Shown here in pieces: positions 42,265-43,887 of a DNA stretch of 43,887 bases. Where the stretch lies: the NCBI GenBank assembly GCA_018821785.1, contig JAHJLI010000093.1, positions 1 through 43,887 of the forward strand. Direction: 5' to 3'. This DNA is from Pseudomonadota bacterium (lineage in GTDB: Bacteria > Desulfobacterota > Desulfobulbia > Desulfobulbales > Desulfocapsaceae). Position 1 is the first letter of the stretch. Every line of letters starts with the position of its first letter. The notes beneath the pieces are model-generated. The model was not told the origin of the DNA. It was given only the letters and a program-made list of their open reading frames with translations, and made no database searches. The position numbers were made by a program, and so were the translations under genes.

Positions 42265-42843
42265 GTGAAGAATAAATGGCTTATGATGCTGGCTACGCTC
42301 CTTTTGATAGAAGTCGTTTGCATGTGTGTGGTAATACCTACGGAATCGGCCAAGGCAAAAAAAGAAATGGCAAAGGTCCTGGAAAAGGTGAAGTCCTGCT
42401 CTGACTGCCATGATGATTTCACCAATGTTCTTTCAGCGAAACATCCTTCTGTTAAGGGTAATGTGCTGAGAGTCTGCATGAAGTGCCATGCCCAGGAAGG
42501 AAAGGACATGGTCAAACCGAACAAATTTGAAGCCCGCCTCCATCTCGCCCATCTCAAAAGCCCGGTGAAGGCTGATTGCCTCGATTGTCATACCTGGCAG
42601 CCGGGGGAGAGTTTTGGACTCCCTGGAACTACCGTGTCTTATGGGGCACCTTCACAAAAGGATATGATCCTGATTAAGGAAATATTTGCTTCAGCTATAC
42701 AGTCGGACTATCTTGATGCTCGCCATGTTTTAAAAGGCATGACCTGCGCAACATGTAACGGCAGGGATATTCTCGGCGAGAGCGCGGGCAAAACCTCTCA
42801 ATGCCTGGGGTGTCCTCCGAAACTCGAGATGACACTACTATGA
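42265..42843 (+). CDS. Multiheme c-type cytochrome, C-terminal heme sites degraded
   Basis: 192 residues; GTG start at 42265 with GAAAGGA upstream. A signal peptide to about residue 29 is followed by intact heme motifs CSDCH, CMKCH and CLDCH. Two further motifs have lost the histidine: CATCN and CLGCP. The segment SDYLDARHVLKGMTCATC resembles the heme domain of flavocytochrome-c-type reductases (cytochrome c3 type). The protein ends soon after the last motif, where relatives continue, so the C-terminus looks decayed or frameshifted. Periplasmic electron carrier if functional. Driven by a predicted sigma-54 promoter. Confidence 0.75.
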   Translation: MKNKWLMMLATLLLIEVVCMCVVIPTESAKAKKEMAKVLEKVKSCSDCHDDFTNVLSAKHPSVKGNVLRVCMKCHAQEGKDMVKPNKFEARLHLAHLKSPVKADCLDCHTWQPGESFGLPGTTVSYGAPSQKDMILIKEIFASAIQSDYLDARHVLKGMTCATCNGRDILGESAGKTSQCLGCPPKLEMTLL

Positions 42844-42857
42844 AATTTACTGTCTTA

Positions 42858-42923
42858 CAGATTATTTTCGTTCATAAAAAACAAGAAAATAATCTGCGAA
42901 AAACACTTATCCCGCTTTTCGGG
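42858..42923. repeat. Hairpin plus ATCCCG-N5-CGGG dyad element, copy 3
   Basis: Perfect 12-bp arms CAGATTATTTTC (42858-42869) and GAAAATAATCTG (42885-42896), then about 12 bases and the dyad ATCCCG, five bases, CGGGGT (about 42908-42924). Same order on the plus strand as copies 1 and 2, but here the downstream plus-strand gene starts 37 bp later. Confidence 0.4.
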
Positions 42924-42960
42924 GTGAGAATTATTAAAAATCACATTAAAGGGGTTAGCC

Positions 42961-43227
42961 ATGGACATAAAAGAAGAATTTAATAAACTCATCGAAAAAC
43001 TGAAGATGGAACGGGATGGTGTAAGCCTAAAGATGCACCTTGCCTCTATGGATGCCAAAAAAGAGTATGAAGAGGCTGAGAAAAAATGGGCCGAAGTGAA
43101 AGCCAAAGCGGCTGAAATCGCCGATGATGCAGCAGAAACTTCTGAGGAATTCATCATCAAAGCTAAGGTCGTGGGGGAAGAGCTGAAAGGAGCCTACACA
43201 CGCATTTCCAAACGCCTGTCGAAATAA
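42961..43227 (+). CDS. Small coiled-coil stress-type protein
   Basis: 88 residues; AAAGGGG seven bases before ATG 42961. Almost entirely charged helix with heptads (IKEEFNKLIEKLKMERDGVSLKM, DAKKEYEEAEKKWAEVKAKAAEI), no signal peptide or membrane segment. It resembles the sll1863-type stress proteins in composition and length. Cytoplasmic; function unknown. Confidence 0.7.
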   Translation: MDIKEEFNKLIEKLKMERDGVSLKMHLASMDAKKEYEEAEKKWAEVKAKAAEIADDAAETSEEFIIKAKVVGEELKGAYTRISKRLSK

Positions 43228-43288
43228 AAGGCGTGTTTGGACGTTCGAAAGAGGATGGTTTGTTGCTAGAGCTCTATTGGAGGATAAA

Positions 43289-43594
43289 ATGAAAGTTTCA
43301 GATTGGCTGGATGAAAAAGTATTAGAGAAGGTGGATATCTCGCAAATTGAATTGCCGGCCAATATGTCCTATGATGGTGATCCAGATGAAACCATTTTTT
43401 ACAAAGAGATTAATCCTTGCGGGCTTTTTTGCACAGAAAACCATCCGTTTTCGACAGTCGAACGCTTTGGACACTGGTATCTCAGCAGAGGTCAAGACAA
43501 AAAAGCAGGTATTCATTCATCACAAATGAAATGGAGGTTGTTTACAAAGGATAAAAATATTGCTCTGCAAACAGCTAAAGGACGCATAGAATAG
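43289..43594 (+). CDS. Conserved-looking hypothetical protein
   Basis: 101 residues from ATG 43289, seven bases after a GGAGG ribosome site. Acidic N-terminus (KVSDWLDEKVLEKVDISQIELP), two cysteines in NPCGLFCTENHPF, and WYLSRGQDKKAG near residue 70. No signal peptide, no family recognised. It follows the coiled-coil gene by 61 bp in the same direction. Confidence 0.6.
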   Translation: MKVSDWLDEKVLEKVDISQIELPANMSYDGDPDETIFYKEINPCGLFCTENHPFSTVERFGHWYLSRGQDKKAGIHSSQMKWRLFTKDKNIALQTAKGRIE

Positions 43595-43774
43595 AACGAT
43601 TCTTGCCTATCTGGTTATGCCCTCTTAATAACAGGTCTAGGTACTCGTTTGCCGGATGAACCATTTTATTTTCCCTTGATCGATCAAGGCCCGGTTGAAT
43701 TATTCTGGATCGGTTTTTTTATCTTTAAAGCCGGGAAAAGGTTGACCAGGGGTTGACCAAATTTGCTATTAATC
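43595..43774. other. Intergenic region with a 16-bp palindrome
   Basis: CCTTGATCGATCAAGG (43674-43689) is a perfect palindrome. A nine-base direct repeat GGTTGACCA occurs near 43740 and 43752. No integrase gene and no copy of the tRNA 3' end were found elsewhere in the window. Confidence 0.4.
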
Positions 43775-43809
43775 GAAAAAAGCACTTACCGTTAATTTGG
43801 TAAGTGCTT
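43774..43809 (-). terminator. Terminator of the tRNA-Arg gene
   Basis: Perfect 11-bp arms AAGCACTTACC (43780-43790) and GGTAAGTGCTT (43799-43809), with a T-run after the stem on the minus strand, eight bases after the tRNA 3' end. Confidence 0.85.
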
Positions 43810-43816
43810 GAATTTT

Positions 43817-43887
43817 TGGTACACCCGGAGGGATTCGGACCCCCGACACCCGGATTCGAAGTCCGGTGCTCTATCCAGCTGAGCTAC
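43817..43887 (-). tRNA. tRNA-Arg (anticodon TCG), 5' end cut by window edge
   Basis: On the minus strand: GTAGCTCAGC D-arm, anticodon stem CCGGA/TCCGG around loop CTTCGAA (anticodon TCG), T-loop TCCGAAT, acceptor strand CGGGTGT, discriminator A and an encoded CCA (43819-43817). About six acceptor bases lie outside the window. Confidence 0.93.

Noticed and set aside
43740..43887. Genomic-island boundary at the tRNA-Arg 3' end
   Set aside because: Only the tRNA and a short direct repeat support it. No integrase, no transposase and no second copy of the tRNA end were seen in the window.
1..43887. CRISPR array, prophage or insertion sequence
   Set aside because: No spaced identical repeats, cas genes, phage structural genes or transposase were seen.

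Overview
The window reads as a chromosomal segment of a Gram-negative bacterium rich in sigma-54 control, envelope proteins and multi-PAS signalling. A c-type cytochrome with CxxCH motifs, BON/OmpA/DUF1207 envelope proteins, large hybrid kinases and a cyclic beta-1,2-glucan synthase suggest a Desulfobacterota-type organism (Desulfobulbales-like); this is inference from gene content only. The last bases are a tRNA-Arg(TCG) cut by the window edge.

Layout. 1-2961 (minus strand): a MarR regulator, a bifunctional glucosylglycerol-phosphate synthase/phosphatase and the start of a PfkB kinase form an osmolyte operon. 3312-3865: a ribbon-helix-helix/ParE toxin-antitoxin pair. 3958-4733 (minus): two small exported proteins with threonine-rich tails. 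5103-6623: a PAS sigma-54 activator. 7009-9314: BON protein, DUF3309 peptide, AI-2E transporter. 9593-19958 (minus): DUF3185 protein, CheB-CheR-PAS fusion, RelA/SpoT-type alarmone synthetase, five-PAS hybrid kinase and a second sigma-54 activator carrying a receiver. 20269-22124 (minus): general-stress-like membrane protein, CbpA (DnaJ-like) and CbpM. 22544-26882: DUF3096, BON, YtxH, DUF948-like, BON-DUF1207 and a lipoprotein. 27186-39093: a GGDEF-EAL protein, a sensor kinase and a 2,575-residue cyclic glucan synthase that has lost part of its N-terminus. 39178-43594: serine protease, OmpA protein, a decayed cytochrome and two small proteins.

The main discovery candidate is a regulatory system. 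A 31-bp dyad (GGTCATAT, centre near CCAATGG, ATATGACC) occurs six times in intergenic DNA, one copy being 32 bp. Five copies lie 99-102 bp upstream of a sequence with sigma-54 -24/-12 spacing. These would drive the threonine-tail lipoprotein, the BON-DUF3309-AI-2E set, the DUF3185-to-kinase operon, the stress protein-CbpA-CbpM operon and the cytochrome. A sixth promoter-like sequence (DUF3096-BON operon) shares one of these dyads at 112 bp, and an OmpA promoter candidate lies 249 bp from the irregular copy. The two sigma-54 activators have almost identical DNA-binding ends, so both probably read this dyad. One has PAS input and the other a receiver, perhaps served by the neighbouring hybrid kinase. 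I infer an envelope/osmotic stress regulon that also includes an alarmone synthetase and chaperones.

A second repeated element (hairpin plus an ATCCCG-N5-CGGGRT dyad) precedes three genes. Signs of decay include the internal deletion in the glucan synthase, two lost heme-ligand histidines in the cytochrome, a DUF3309 remnant fused to a lipoprotein, and a receiver domain lacking its phosphorylatable aspartate.
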